NCBI GenBank assembly: GCA_019671135.1
Contig: JAHRHY010000008.1
Span: 1,984,001-2,048,000 of the forward strand
Direction of reading: 5' to 3'
Source: Linnemannia hyalina
Lineage: Eukaryota; Mortierellomycota; Mortierellomycetes; Mortierellales; Mortierellaceae
Length of the DNA stretch: 64,000 nucleotides
Part shown: positions 1 through 11,633 of the stretch, piece by piece
Layout: each line of letters opens with the position of its first letter
Numbering within the stretch: the first letter of the stretch is position 1
Position numbers and translations under genes: made by a program
The notes under the pieces: model-generated
The model's database searches: none
What the model saw: the letters and a program-made list of their open reading frames with translations, nothing else
Told to the model about the DNA's origin: nothing

Positions 1-723
1 AAATGGACCGGAGCAGTATCAGGAGCGACCACGGACGCCAGCAGCAATCCCTCATTCCAGGCGATCAGTCGGGTGGCGACGAACGCTATCAGCATGAACC
101 AGACAATCCGGGCGTGGGTCAAGGCGGATGTGAGTCTTGTCGAGTCTTCTTCGATGAACGCTCTCCAGCGGGCGAGCGATGAGCAGATCCGGAGTCTGAC
201 CGAGTTTTTGTTGGCTGCTTCACGGACATCTCACCTAACAGCCGCGGATCGGTCGGGTAACAATAATAACCCGACCTCTGATACCGAGTCTGTGAATGGA
301 GGTGGATCGGTCATAAGCCGGCCGTATTCTCCGAGGCAGTCGACCGTTTTGCACCACCGATTTGGTCAGGGCCAGAGGCTGTCGTTGGGTATGGTTGCAA
401 GTGAGTTGGGAGCTGGAGGGTTTGAACAGAATCCACCCTACCCTACTCGGCCACTGTCGACTACCGCGTTTGAGACATACGAGATGCTGAATGCTAGAGG
501 AGCAGCAGGACCTGGGCCTGTCATGGTAGGCAATGGGATGACGTCATCGGGATACTTGACCAGGACGAGCTCGATTGCTTCAAGCAACATCTCGGAACCC
601 CGTGCGCGGAGTACTGGACCCAATGTTCGACATAGCCAGGGAGGGTATGCGTCAGATTACAGTTACGACCGCCAGCCTACTTCGGGATACCAGGGTCTTG
701 ATCTCTCTCGGAATCAGCTCCAT

Positions 724-756
<33 letters not shown>

Positions 757-2223
757 GGAGGAGGAGCGTTGTCGAGTCGAGAGAATTCACCGCCTCAGGA
801 TGAGCCTCGAGGTCCTGTTCCCAGACGCCAGGCGAGTGGGCTGTTGATGATGGATCCTCAACCGACCAATATGACACCCACACGGAATCTACAGTCGCCT
901 CAGCACCCACCATTGGCAGCAGGTGGAGAACGCGCAAGATCTAACACGCCTTTGGACCAGCAGCAGTCATTGACACGACGACAGGTCAGTGTTCGGAACA
1001 TTATGGCGCGGTATTCTCAAGGAGCCAAATCACCCAACGTGAGTGGGTTCGAGCACCAGAGCGGTGACCTGCAGGATTCTGTCATTGACCAATCACAGGA
1101 GAATGGTACTGGACGACCGTTGTCAATGACACACCAATATGATGATGGCCCACGATCACCGGTATTTCATCCAAGACAGGTCGTCGGGCAGGATCAGCAG
1201 CAGCAGCAGCAGCAGTACCGGTACCGACAGCAGTTGCAGAGACAGGATGCTGGGATGTCGGCTTCGGATGGTGCTTTTGGGCCTGGCCATGCTCAAGGGC
1301 AGGTGCAGGCACAGGCACAAGCGCAGGCGAGGATGGGTGGGTCAATCCGGAGACCGCTGTCACAGCAGGACCATCGCCGTAATATGGCCGAGTCTCGGTT
1401 GAATGAATCCGCGGAGGGTCGACATGGCAGTTTGGGAGTACGAGGTGGACAGCGGTATCTGCAGGAGAGGGCTGGCGCGTTTTCGGAGGACGAGAATGCG
1501 AACGCCAGCGATTGGGGTAGTGACTCGCAGCGTAGCAGTCGTGGAGTTGTGGTAGTTAATCCGCAGAGGGCGTCCATGGACTCTTATTCGGCACGGTTGA
1601 AGCAGTTCCGAGGTCGACATGAGCAGCAGTTACCGTTTCATCAAGAAGGTTTGAGTTTTGAGGAGCCTTATCCGGATAATGGTCAACAGCAGCAGAGTGG
1701 GGTGGCGTTTTCGGAAGGTGTAGTAGATGTGGAAGCTGGAGACGCGTTGTCAACAGGACCCGTGCCCCGGTTCGCGCAACGTCAGCACCGGTACCAGTCC
1801 CAGACGCAGTCGCAGTACCTTGACAAGCCTTCCCAGCATCGACAACAGCAGCACCAGCATCAGCACCACCAGGATATGATGATGTCGACTCCTTCGTTAC
1901 CTTCGCCCAACTCATCCCCATCGTCGTCTGCAAGATTGGACGCCCCTTCGTTGATGATGTCCATGTCGAATTATGGTCAAGGAGGTGGACTTGTTGGCGC
2001 TGCGGGAGCGAGTTCTTCATCCTTGTCATCTCTTGGTGGCAATGGGGTTGATGGACGGTATCATTTGTCGCCAAGAGGACCCGTTGGTGCGGCTACCTCC
2101 CCGAGGCAAAGTGTTACCGGGTTAAACGGCGATGACCATCATCAGCATGGCGGTCTTGGAGGACCTTACCAGGGAGCTGCAGGTCGAAGGATGCAGATGG
2201 CTGCTCTTCAGACTGCTCTGTAA
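1..2223 (+). CDS. Gln/Ser-rich hypothetical protein, 5' end outside the window
   Basis: The frame is open from base 1 with no stop and no convincing start codon before the first in-frame ATG at 94, so this is the 3' part of a longer gene; 740 codons plus the stop are visible. The first 80 or so residues have a helical, ordinary composition and could be the end of a folded domain. The rest is low complexity, with a poly-Gln run (about 720-755), CAG repeats (about 1195-1215), Gln/His-rich stretches and many Ser-Pro and Arg-Gln-x-Ser sites. No family was recognised. The composition suits a fungal cytoskeletal, polarity or transcriptional scaffold, but that is a guess. The stop is TAA, followed by a T-rich 3' flank. 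Coding status is well supported by the long open frame and its codon pattern. Confidence 0.75.
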
Positions 2224-2701
2224 CGGTGTGTGCGCTATCCTTGCGGTCTCGATCATACGTCAACGCAACACAACACAATCAAAACACGATACCTGTAATT
2301 TCTTTTTTTTTTCTTGTTTATTATTTTTTTCCTTCACCAAACGATCGGGACACTCTTTTTTTGTACACTACAGTCGTAATATCCATAGCTCTTTAATAGT
2401 ATATCTTTCCTTCGTACTACTTTACACAAACGAGGGATGCATGTTGTGTGTTTTGTTGATTGACGCGTGAAAATGGACAAAGAATGCGATCGCAATTTGG
2501 GTGTTTGTGCTAGAGCAAAATTAATTTATTTTGGTGTTTTTTGTTGGAAGAGGAGGGTATCATGTGCCAATGTCTGGCACGAGCGGGCGAAGAAAAAAAA
2601 AAAAAAACACGATATCAAACAAAAAAAAAAAGTAAAGAGCAAATAAAAAAAAGGAAACGAAAAAAAAAAAAAAAAAAAAAACGAAAAAACAACAACACCC
2701 A
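2224..2701. other. intergenic, convergent 3' flanks with A-rich tracts
   Basis: Two genes converge here. The left part is T-rich, as expected downstream of the + strand gene. From about 2590 to 2690 there are several long A runs, which read as T runs on the minus strand. No exon, RNA gene or mobile element is visible. Confidence 0.6.
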
Positions 2702-5700
2702 CTAGGAAGAAGAAGAGGAGGATGCGAGAGAGAACCCGCAGGCAGCAAAAGTCGTATGAGCACCAACACCATCCTCATCTTCATCCTCCGCCATGGATCT
2801 CGGTCTTGGGGACGGACTGCTTCGCAATTGGGCTAGGGGGTCCTTCATACTCGACAGCATCACCGTTGCACTCGTCGTCATCGTAGGCGAAGACGACGAA
2901 GAATGGGCGGGTGAGGGGAGAGGCGCGAGGGCGCGGTGCTGTGTTGTTGGGAATGGGAAGAACATTGATAGGGGTGGGGTCGTACTATCCCAGGCCGCTG
3001 CGAGGATCGTGTCTTTGTCGCTGGGTGGAGGGGTGAGGGGTAGTGGGAGGGGGTGGTGGATCTCCGCGGTAGCTTCGAAGGCGGTTGTGGGTAGTGAAGG
3101 TGGCTCGACAGACATAGAAGAGTAAGTGTGTGGAGGAGGGAGGTGCGTAGGGTGTGAGTCGTCCGAGAGGTATGAGAGCGACGCTGGCAGGTCTGTGAAC
3201 GACCTAATGAACGGGTACACCATCGTCGTCGTCGCCGTCGCCGAGGCAGATGCAGTCTCTTGCAAAGTCTCTTGGATGCTAGTCGTACTACCAGTCGGCG
3301 ACAAGGGTGTCAGGGCGACCTGTGAAGCTGAGGGCGAAGATGTTGCGGAAGAGAGAGAGCTGGTATCCTTTTGGTGTTGGGATTGGAGTTGGAGTTCCAG
3401 TTCGCGTTTGTATCGCTGAGGGTGTGTTAGCTTGTACATCAGACTTCGTCCTCCTGAGCCTGAGCTTGTTGGGGTTGAGGGTTCGAGCGCATTTCCTAGT
3501 CCTGGGGTAGAGATGGCTTCCGTAGATGAGGAGGATTGCAACCTTAAGGACGGGATGTTCGTCAAATCAACACTGGCACTCCTCTTCCTCTGATGCGTAG
3601 GTGAGAACGTCGTCGTCATCGTAGGCGAAAAGGTGATAGGCCCTAGACGAGGAGAGAGGGAGTGTGACATGCTGGTTGTGAGGGATACGGGGACCGATGG
3701 TGGTGGTTCCTCACCGATGACTGCTGCGACTGCTGAGGAAACTGTTGATTGTATCGAGTATAGGGACCTTGGGCGGATTAGTGTCTTTGTCGAGGAAGTG
3801 GAGGTTTGGCGCGCTCGGACGGTGGGGGCTGTTGTCGTGCTTGATGCTGTTGCAGAGTCTATTGATGCTGTTGCAGATGAGGGCGCGGTGGATTCAGTCC
3901 CTGTGGCGAATTTAGCATTCGCAACAACGACAGTGGCCGGCGAGGACACATCCCGTGGCGAAGACGTATACTCCCCCGGAGAAAACAACCCTTGCATCTG
4001 ACCCCGACCCTGCTGCTGCTGCTGCTGTCTCGCCAACCGATGCTGCTGCAAGAACGTATTAATCTTTGATGGCGCCGACTGCGTCTTCTTCAAGTTCCCC
4101 CTACCCCTTCCTCCAGATGAGCTCTTGGACGAGTCGCTGTCTGATAACACGGGCGCTGAAGCCTCGAGAGTTGTTGGCGAGAGAAGTGACCGGGCGACGT
4201 CCGAGATGGGTCCTGGGGATGCGGGCATCATGAGGGATGAGAGCAGTGCGGATGCCAGGCCAGAAGTTCCGTTCGTAGGGGAGTAGCTTGTCGGTGTCAT
4301 GCTGGTTGTTGTTGTGGTGGTGGTACTCGTCGCTGCGATGGTCATGACTGGCGATGTCGGCGTTTGGGATTGTTGTTGCTGTTTTCGGGGTCGCGAGAGG
4401 GGTGGTAATGCGATGGTGATCGTCGAAGCCAGTATCTTACCCGTCGAAGTTGAAAACCCGGGCCTCATGGCAGTCGTCGAGACGGGGATGCTCCGCCCAT
4501 TCGACACCACACTAAACCCACTACTCCGAGCACCAGTCTCCTGTACAACAGCAGTCATTTCCTGCAGATCATCCTGCTCCTGGAGCTGACGGCGGTCCCG
4601 CACAGAAGGCATGATCGATGGTGGCCTATCCTTCTTCACCTTCTTCCCTCCTCCATGAACGAGCAAGGGCACAGAGGGGGTCGGAGACGTCGACATGGGT
4701 CCTTCAGGTGACAATGTCACTCCTGCGCCAAACTCTCCAGAAAAGAACAGCAGCACTGGCGAAGACTCCTCTTCCTCCTCATCTCCATCCTCATCTTCCT
4801 CATCGTCCTCGTCTCCGAAACGTGCCCGAGGTCGACGGTTGGTGGTAGTGGTATGGAACTGAAGGGTGTCGTTGAAGGTGACACGCTTCATGCTCCGTGG
4901 GAGGGGGTTAGCGTGTCCCGAGAGGGTCTTGACGAGCGCCCTACGGATCCTGCTCGAGTAGCTCATCTCCACTTCTCCTTGTCTTCTTGGTCCCGCTCCT
5001 CCTGACATAGACGACGCAAGAAGTCGCTTTTGAGGAGCTGACTCGATATTCTCCCCAGTACTCGAAAACGCGGGCGAGGAAGTAGTAAGTCGCGCATAGC
5101 TCCCGACAAGGTTAGCGATCGTTGACCCCAAGAACCGTAGAGCCTCAACCCTCTGCGTCAATGTCCCACCTCCCCCTACCCCTCCTGTCGGCGCATTACC
5201 ATGCGTCTCAGCTGGATTTGTTTGGGATTGTGCCTGTATTTGTTGTGTATGGGCAATAAGGTTCTGAGCCCAACTCACACCAGAAGTCGACGCCGAGGAA
5301 GTCGTCCCACTTCCACTTCCGCTCCACCGCCGCCGTCTCTGCTGCCTCCTCTGATGTAGTTCCTCGTCTCCACTCCCCAATCCCTTCTTCCTAGCCCCAG
5401 ACCCTGAATGCGTCGATCCTGAAGAAGAAGGCGGGTCATTGAGTTGTCCAGAAACCAGCTGCAGGATGGAAAAGACGACAGAGAGGATATAAATCGTGAC
5501 ACCCTGGACGACGGCGACAGAGTACTGGAGTGTGAACAAAATGATGGGTGAGGCGTCCATCCGCACTGCAACCGCCGTCCCCGCCTCCGTCCCTCTTTCT
5601 CCTGCAGTTGCTTCTATTGTTAGTGCTGTCGAAGTGTGGGCTGTCGTTATTGCGGCTGTCGTCGATGTTTGTGTTTGATGGTGTCCTGGGAATGTTGGTG

Positions 5701-5845
5701 ATAGGTGGGTCACAGAAGTTGAAGAAGAGTCTTGGCGGTGTGGGCGATTATTGTTGTTATTATTATTATTGTTGTTGTTGTTGGAGGTGGGAGTTGTGGG
5801 AACGGAAGTCAGTCCCCGGGGAGGGACTGACAGTGTGTCGGACAT
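2702..5845 (-). CDS. Ser/Thr-rich single-span membrane protein with a PP1-docking-like RVTF motif
   Basis: A single-exon frame of 1047 residues counted from the ATG at 5845 (protein start MSDTLSV). The frame stays open a little upstream but without another ATG. In order it shows a poly-Asn run (about residues 22-33), one hydrophobic segment (about 99-133, with LQYSVAVVQGVTIYILSVVF) that looks membrane-spanning or hairpin-like, a Lys/Arg-rich stretch, an amphipathic helix candidate (QRVEALRFLGSTIANLVGSY), the motif KRVTFND at about 320-326, a long Asp/Glu tract at about 344-361, and then a very long Ser/Thr/Pro-rich tail with poly-Gln. RVxF is the docking motif of protein phosphatase 1 partners, so a membrane-tethered PP1 regulator is possible. 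No catalytic or glycogen-binding domain is visible. Family unknown; the function is inference only. Confidence 0.7.
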   Translation of the reverse strand: MSDTLSVPPRGLTSVPTTPTSNNNNNNNNNNNNRPHRQDSSSTSVTHLSPTFPGHHQTQTSTTAAITTAHTSTALTIEATAGERGTEAGTAVAVRMDASPIILFTLQYSVAVVQGVTIYILSVVFSILQLVSGQLNDPPSSSGSTHSGSGARKKGLGSGDEELHQRRQQRRRRWSGSGSGTTSSASTSGVSWAQNLIAHTQQIQAQSQTNPAETHGNAPTGGVGGGGTLTQRVEALRFLGSTIANLVGSYARLTTSSPAFSSTGENIESAPQKRLLASSMSGGAGPRRQGEVEMSYSSRIRRALVKTLSGHANPLPRSMKRVTFNDTLQFHTTTTNRRPRARFGDEDDEEDEDGDEEEEESSPVLLFFSGEFGAGVTLSPEGPMSTSPTPSVPLLVHGGGKKVKKDRPPSIMPSVRDRRQLQEQDDLQEMTAVVQETGARSSGFSVVSNGRSIPVSTTAMRPGFSTSTGKILASTITIALPPLSRPRKQQQQSQTPTSPVMTIAATSTTTTTTTSMTPTSYSPTNGTSGLASALLSSLMMPASPGPISDVARSLLSPTTLEASAPVLSDSDSSKSSSGGRGRGNLKKTQSAPSKINTFLQQHRLARQQQQQQGRGQMQGLFSPGEYTSSPRDVSSPATVVVANAKFATGTESTAPSSATASIDSATASSTTTAPTVRARQTSTSSTKTLIRPRSLYSIQSTVSSAVAAVIGEEPPPSVPVSLTTSMSHSLSPRLGPITFSPTMTTTFSPTHQRKRSASVDLTNIPSLRLQSSSSTEAISTPGLGNALEPSTPTSSGSGGRSLMYKLTHPQRYKRELELQLQSQHQKDTSSLSSATSSPSASQVALTPLSPTGSTTSIQETLQETASASATATTTMVYPFIRSFTDLPASLSYLSDDSHPTHLPPPHTYSSMSVEPPSLPTTAFEATAEIHHPLPLPLTPPPSDKDTILAAAWDSTTPPLSMFFPFPTTQHRALAPLPSPAHSSSSSPTMTTSATVMLSSMKDPLAQLRSSPSPRPRSMAEDEDEDGVGAHTTFAACGFSLASSSSSS

Positions 5846-6133
5846 GGGGTTTCGTTGCCGCCCGCCCTTGTCGGGTTTATTCGTTGGTTGGCGTGAGCTG
5901 CTTGTAGGTCTTCGAAGGGCTGACGAGAGGAGCAAAGGGTGAGTGAGAAGAAGGCTGGGTGTTTGATCGAGAGGTGGAGAGTTGTGAGTGGAAGGAGTGG
6001 AGTGGAAGAGGTGGAAGAGAAGAAAAGAGGCGACGAAGAAGAAAAATAACTGACGGCTAATCCCCTACTCCTTCCTCGGAAAGATATTCCGTGCCAGCCA
6101 AGCTGATGAGGGTAGCAATGGATCAATGGCGGT

Positions 6134-6187
<54 letters not shown>

Positions 6188-7524
6188 AGAGAGAGCAGGG
6201 AGGGCTGATAGGTGGGTAAAAATAAAGGGTAGCCGATCTGTCAATTATATCGACTTTTTGTAGGTGTGAGGGGAGATGAGATGGAGAGGAGAGGAGAGCG
6301 AGGAAGTAAGGAAGTGAGGAAGAAAAGGAAAGAAGGATGGAACAAAAAAACAAGGAAGAAAGAAATAAGATAAAGAGAGGAGGGCAAGAAGGATGCACAA
6401 TACATGCATGCCGCAGGAATAAGAAAGGATAAGTAAAGCAAGCTTAAAGCGAACAAGAAACAAAGACATGCAATGTGAATCGCATCCCTTGCAGGGCAGG
6501 GGATTGATTGGGCCGATGGGAAAAAAAAACTCTGCAGGCATTTCTTCTTGAAAACAGGGTAAAGAAAATAACTCGAAATAAAAGAAAACAACTCAAAATA
6601 AAAGAAAAATAACTCACAAGAAGGGTTGACTACATGGCTGCATACACCCAACACAAGAACGACTGAAAAAAAGAGAATCAGGCCACACCTTTTGAACAAC
6701 CTTAAAATCCTCGTTGCGTGGTCAGGATAACCCTTCTTGTAGCGAGAAAGGAGAAAAGCTCGCAAAAAGAGTCAATGCCAGCCAGGGGCAAGAGGCAAAG
6801 TCATTCATCCACGTATCGCCTCCTCTCCTCTCGGCGAAACAAACAAGAACAGTAAACAACAAAACCTACAAAGCGCAATGACAAGTGGAAATGAAACTGA
6901 CTCAACCGAGAGCATTATTGTGATCCCTCTCGATCGCACACGCACGCACTCACCCCCACCAAGAAAAAGACTAGGCAAAACGTCAAAACCAGTCAAAACG
7001 GCACATCCGACGCCCTCCTCTTCCCTATCCTCATGGACAGAAACAAAGAGTAATTTAGAATCGACACCACACAAGATCGACGTGGTTCATTCGTTACCCA
7101 CAAAGTACTGTCAGAACGGGGACCAATTGGGAGACAATTCTTTTTATTACGGATTAATTCACTTTTGAACAAAAAAATTGTACTCCTACAACGTTTTCTT
7201 TCTTTTTTTTTTTCTTTTTTTTTTCTTCGTTCTTCTTTTTTTTTTTTTTTGTCATGCTGGAGGGATGACTGTACACGAATGGTGATAGAGAGGATTGTTA
7301 TGAACAAAAAGAAGAAGGTGAAGCGAACACAATAAAAGTGAAATGAAAAAGAGGAAAAAAAAACTGGTATCAAGGGAAGAAAAAAAACGTGAGCAAACGA
7401 GAAAAAGACAGATAAAAATACAGGTTTTGTTTTTTGTGCAATTTACAAAAAATGAAGGAAAGGAGTGACAGATGGTCTCTTCTTGCCTCCTTTTTTTTTT
7501 TTACATGGGGCGAGGTTGCTTGTT
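5846..7524. other. intergenic, purine-rich leader region and A/T-rich tracts
   Basis: This 1.7-kb stretch separates two minus-strand genes. The right-hand gene ends at its lower edge and the left-hand gene begins at 5845. The + strand is strongly purine-rich from about 5930 to 6620, so the leader of the minus-strand gene is CT-rich. From about 7195 to 7250 there are T runs. Several hydrophobic or Ser-rich open frames cross it, but all look like translated repeats. Confidence 0.55.
6138..6180. repeat. (GA)n microsatellite
   Basis: About 21 uninterrupted GA units, followed by imperfect GA-rich sequence. It lies roughly 300 bp upstream of the start codon of the minus-strand membrane-protein gene and reads as CT on its sense strand. 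Confidence 0.95.
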
Positions 7525-9698
7525 TTAGGAACGACCAGCACGAGGACTGATAAGACCGCTAGGGATCCTAGACACAGGCAGACTCGACGTAGGAGTGTGG
7601 GGACGAGACAAGTACGACAATCCTCCAGAGTTGTATCCGGCACTCAAGGGAGAAGTCGACCGAGGAACTCTAGAGGTCGACACCGAGGGAGCAGCCAAGC
7701 GGGAGGGCATCGCCATACCCGACCGAGGAAGACCACTGCCCATGACTCTCTTCGAAGATGGGGACTGTGGAGGTGTCAACACTGCATAATCAGCTTCCTC
7801 GTCCTGGTGATAGTGCTGCTGTGATGTTCGTCCGCTCGTGGGCAAGAGACTGCTGCTGGATCCATACATCGACAAACTGCGGGTTGCACCTCCTGCTCCT
7901 GCAGTCTTGGGACGCATCAACTGGCTAGTTCCCGTTGCATTTGAGAGACGCTGTGAGAGTGGAGTCACAGTGTCTCTAGCATGGGCAAGCGAGGAAGTTG
8001 AGGAGTGGGAGGAGGTAGGTGAAACCAGATAGGACGACGAACTCGACATCCGACCCGAAGGGACACCACGGGTAGGGCTGGTGAGCTGTGTGGGTGTAGA
8101 TGTACCAGTGCGCTGTGGGCTTTTCAACGTCCGACTGCCATTTGTTGAAGGGCGTGCAAGAAGAGTTGAGGACGACGCAGATCGAGAAGCCACAGCCGAA
8201 GGAGGGAGCAGTATCGAGTTGCGGCTGTTTGCCCCGACACTTCCTGCACGCTTGACGGCGCCAGGTGCTGCCATCTGACTCCTTGTAGCAGAGGGTGAAG
8301 CAATTCCAGAGCTAACCTTTGAAGGAACACGCGAACCGGGTGCGACAAGTCGAGAACCACCGGCAGCACCAGGAGTAGTACGACCATTAGTGGCCGAAGG
8401 CTTGACCAGTGACGATGACGATCCTGTCCTAGGTGCCTGCAGTCCCGATGCTGTTCTAGGTGCCTGCAATCTTGTGTTGGATGCCTGCAGGCCAGACTTT
8501 GGTGCTTGGAGTCCAGACTTGGGAGCCTGCAGTCCACTGGGTCGAGCAAGACCCGTCCTGGATCCTGGCTGGGGCACGCCTGTTGATCGAACGCCAGGCT
8601 GCGCTAGTCTGCTAGCGGGGGCCTTGAGACCCGAGGCAGCAGATGATCCAGGGAGACGAGAGACACCGGGGGGTTGAAGTCTGCTTCCACCAATGCTGCT
8701 GATGCTGCTCCTGTTGCTGATGTTGCTGTCCTGGCTGAGGGTACTGAGTCTGTTGTTGGATGAAGGGGAGGCGAGTCCTGAGGGGGTGTCCAAGTAGTCG
8801 GCATCGAGGTCATAGGGATTCCTGCCGTCGGGGAAGCGGGATGAGGCAGAGGATGGAGCTCTGAGTTGCTTTGGGCTGGTGAGTCCCCTCACCGCAGGGA
8901 TCGAATGCTTCATCGAAAGCTGTGAGAACGCCTTCAGCGTCTCATCCTCCGCCATCTATTAGGTTGAATTGGTTATAATTTACATGTACAGTTAGTTATC
9001 ATGGGTATTGTTTGGGTAATATTAAAGTGTAAAAACTTGAAGTAAAAAAAAAAAAAAAAAAAAAAGTACCTCGGGCTCATCCCAGTGGTCGTCTGGTTGG
9101 CGATCGTCGTACGACATGCCCGATGTGAACGATGCGCCTGTTGACCTTCTGCTCCTTTGACCCTGCTGGATCTATTTTCAAAATTCATTTGGGAATAGGA
9201 AGTTAGAAACAGTGTGGGTATGGTATGCATAGACAACAGTATATTATTTTCGGCATATGTCTTAGACAATGATTCATTTTCCATTACCTGAACAGGGTTG
9301 TTATCATCCTCATCATCACTAACTTCGAGGAAACGTCGTTGCTTTGACCAGTCGACGGTCATGATATCGTCTCCTTCCTCGAGGTCGAGCGGACATTCTT
9401 CATTGATATCTGAGCCTCCGGCGATGAGAGCATCGAGGTTGACAGAATCGTTGCTTCCCTGGGACGAGACCGACGACGACCGTGCCCTGCTGCTGGTCGA
9501 AGGAGGAGCCCATCCCGAGATGGATGAGGAAGTAGACAGTCTGGAGGACGAGTCGAATGCACTACTGCTTGTGCTGAAGCTGTAGGCCGCAATGATGTCG
9601 TTGTAAGGGGTTGTCGGCGAGGAGTGTGTTGTGGAAGTAGTGTCGTTGTTGTCGTCAGTGTTGGTGTCGAGTTGTTGTTCGTTGTTGTCGTTGTCCAT
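7525..9698 (-). CDS. Ser/Pro-rich basic protein with repeated SxIP-like motifs, possible microtubule plus-end binder
   Basis: Three exons, 9698-9288, 9171-9070 and 8955-7525, all joined in phase 0, give 647 residues. Both introns have GTA donors and AATAG acceptors. Residues 1-137 are acidic and Ser/Thr/Asn-rich. The central 34-residue exon is polar. The last exon is basic and disordered, with a tandem (S/T)GLQAP(K/R) repeat and several Ser/Thr-x-hydrophobic-Pro motifs: VSRLPG, SRVPSK, TSRVPR and, close to the C terminus, VSRIPSG. SxIP motifs in basic Ser-rich regions are the known way in which EB1-binding plus-end proteins dock, so a role on microtubules is plausible. No folded domain is visible and no orthologue was recognised by name. 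The gene structure is firm; the function is inferred. Confidence 0.72.
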
Positions 9699-10617
9699 GG
9701 TTGCGAGTGTGGGTGTGGTGTGTGTAGTAGGTATGGTTTGTTTGTGTGTGCGAGAGTTGTGTGGGGTAGGGAGGAGAGAGAGAAGGGAAGATAAGGCAGT
9801 CAGTGATTCGCTCCGTGAAAAAAAAAAAAAGGTGTCTGACAGAATGATCTGCTTATTGCCTGACACATATCAACCTCATGAACCTCCTTCCTTTCTCGTT
9901 CTCATTTCTTTGTCATTGTCACTTATTCTTGCTTGCTCCTCTTCTATCTGCTGCTCATTCTCAACTCTTGCTTCCTTCTTTTCTTGTTTTTCCATGCCCC
10001 TCCTCCCCTTTCCCTTTGTCTAATCATCACTCCTTATTACCCTCTCCCCTTCCTTCTCCCTCTTTCTCTTTTTCTCTCTCCCTCTCTCTGAAGAAACTTG
10101 TCTCCGTGAACACATGGAAGAGAGGAGTGTGAAAGCGGGAAAAAAGAAAAGAGCGACAAAAAAAAAAAAAAAGAAAAAAAAAGGGTGCGAGCACCCCCTT
10201 TCCTTCACCATATTTGTGATCCCCACTCATGTCAAAGCCAAAGGGGGACATTGGATGGATGACATTGGGACGCGACTATCATATGCTTGCATTGCTTTGG
10301 CTAATTGTCGTTGGTGCATGGTTCCTTGGTTTGCATATTGGTTGCAATGGTTGCAATGGTTGATTGTTGGTTGGTGGTTGATAGCGTCAATGTGAAAGGG
10401 GGTGTTGAGGGCGTCCATGGTGAAGCATACCCCGATGCATCCTGCTTTTCCAATTGCTTTCTTTTCTAAGCACCTTGTTATCTTATTCCTTACTTGAAAG
10501 TTGTCCAATTGCAAGACTTACATTCGTAGCACGGGCAATTGAAATAGCCATAAGAGAGGACGTATAGATCCCAGTATGCCCTGACCCATTGACCCATAGC
10601 TTCTTGCACTACACTCT

Positions 10618-10664
<47 letters not shown>

Positions 10665-10835
10665 AGGTCACTCTCAATTGCATACCCCCCTCCTTCCTCA
10701 TCTCCGATCCAAAGAACAAAATAGCAGTAATCCAACATTGGAGCAATCAATAAAAAAACAAGCACGACATAGCACACACTTCTTCATGTCTGTCCTCTTT
10801 CTCTCGCTACTCATCCTCTCTTGACAACCCAATGA
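9699..10835. other. intergenic, CT-rich, no gene seen
   Basis: Lies between two minus-strand genes. It contains CT-rich runs at about 9890-10090, A runs at about 10140-10180 and a low-complexity TTGG-rich stretch at about 10290-10390. A short minus-strand open frame at about 10490-10620 has ordinary composition, but I found no splice path joining it convincingly to the gene upstream. Confidence 0.5.
10620..10660. repeat. (TC)n microsatellite
   Basis: About 20 uninterrupted TC units. No flanking sign of a transposon. Confidence 0.95.
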
Positions 10836-11633
10836 TTAAGAAGGGCTGCCTTGTTTCATCGACAAATGAAAAAACGTGGCTCCATGAGAGCAATAAAAGA
10901 AGTAGTAAACAATGTACCTTTGATTGGAGAGTCCAGAGAGTCGGGACCCTTTCTCAAATAGCATCGACTCTGACCTTGTCCGTTGCTGCTGCTGTAGCTG
11001 TTCTTGCTGCAACTTCGCCGAGCTTCGCCTGGCCCTGGCCATCAACGAAGCTCTCAACTCGGACGGACGCACATTAACGTTCAACACCGGTTCCTGTTCT
11101 CCTTCTTCTCCTACTTCTTTACTATTGTCATTGTCTCCTGATCCAGCGTCGGTTCCGTTGGCCGTTGTTGTCGTGTCCGGTATGCTTTTGGTGATGTTAT
11201 TATGATTATTATTATGTGTAGGGAACTTTTGGTGGTGTTTTGGATCGTCGTTCTCGCTGAGGACCTGTTCGCTCTCGCCAAAGGCCAATTGAACCGGTGA
11301 CTGGACCTGAAGGCTACCATTCCGCTTATGGTCTGGTGTGAGGACTCCCGCTGAGTAAGAAGTTGCGCTGGAAGAAGAAGTTATGGAGGAGAAGGAACCG
11401 GTGGAGAGATGTCGTCGTTGCAGGGCTGCATGAGCGAGCCATTCTTCTGGGGAGGTCTGAATAAAGGGAAGAGCAGGGGTTGAAGTTGTTGCTCTCTGTA
11501 GTGTCCTTGTAGAAGAAGAGTTGTGATGTGATGAGGTGGAGGAGGTGGAGGAGGTGGAGGATGCGGCGGGTGAGGATGGGTGGCGAGGCGGAAGGGAGTC
11601 GTTCAGCCTGGATGAGACTGCAAGGTCTGCCAT
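10836..11633 (-). CDS. Ser/Thr-rich hypothetical protein, 3' end uncertain
   Basis: The start at 11633 (protein MADLAVSSRL) is the first ATG whose downstream composition looks coding; the frame upstream is translated CT repeat. Read straight through, it gives 265 residues. The sequence is Ser/Thr/Asn-rich with a more ordinary segment TPALPFIQTSPEEWLAHAAL and a basic, Gln-rich region near the end (ELRASLMARARRSS). A good donor (AAAG then GTACAT) lies at 10918/10917, so the last 27 residues may be intron, with a further exon that I could not place. No family recognised. Confidence 0.5.
   Translation of the reverse strand: MADLAVSSRLNDSLPPRHPSSPAASSTSSTSSTSSHHNSSSTRTLQRATTSTPALPFIQTSPEEWLAHAALQRRHLSTGSFSSITSSSSATSYSAGVLTPDHKRNGSLQVQSPVQLAFGESEQVLSENDDPKHHQKFPTHNNNHNNITKSIPDTTTTANGTDAGSGDNDNSKEVGEEGEQEPVLNVNVRPSELRASLMARARRSSAKLQQEQLQQQQRTRSESMLFEKGSRLSGLSNQRYIVYYFFYCSHGATFFHLSMKQGSPS

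Noticed and set aside
6241..6765. A 174-codon hydrophobic minus-strand frame
   Set aside because: Phe/Leu/Ser composition follows from the purine-rich strand. No domain or conserved-looking segment, and it sits in the CT-rich leader region of the neighbouring gene.
6878..7168. A 96-codon + strand frame with balanced composition
   Set aside because: No leader, no TATA box, no recognisable motif, and it is short. It is more likely a chance frame between two minus-strand genes.
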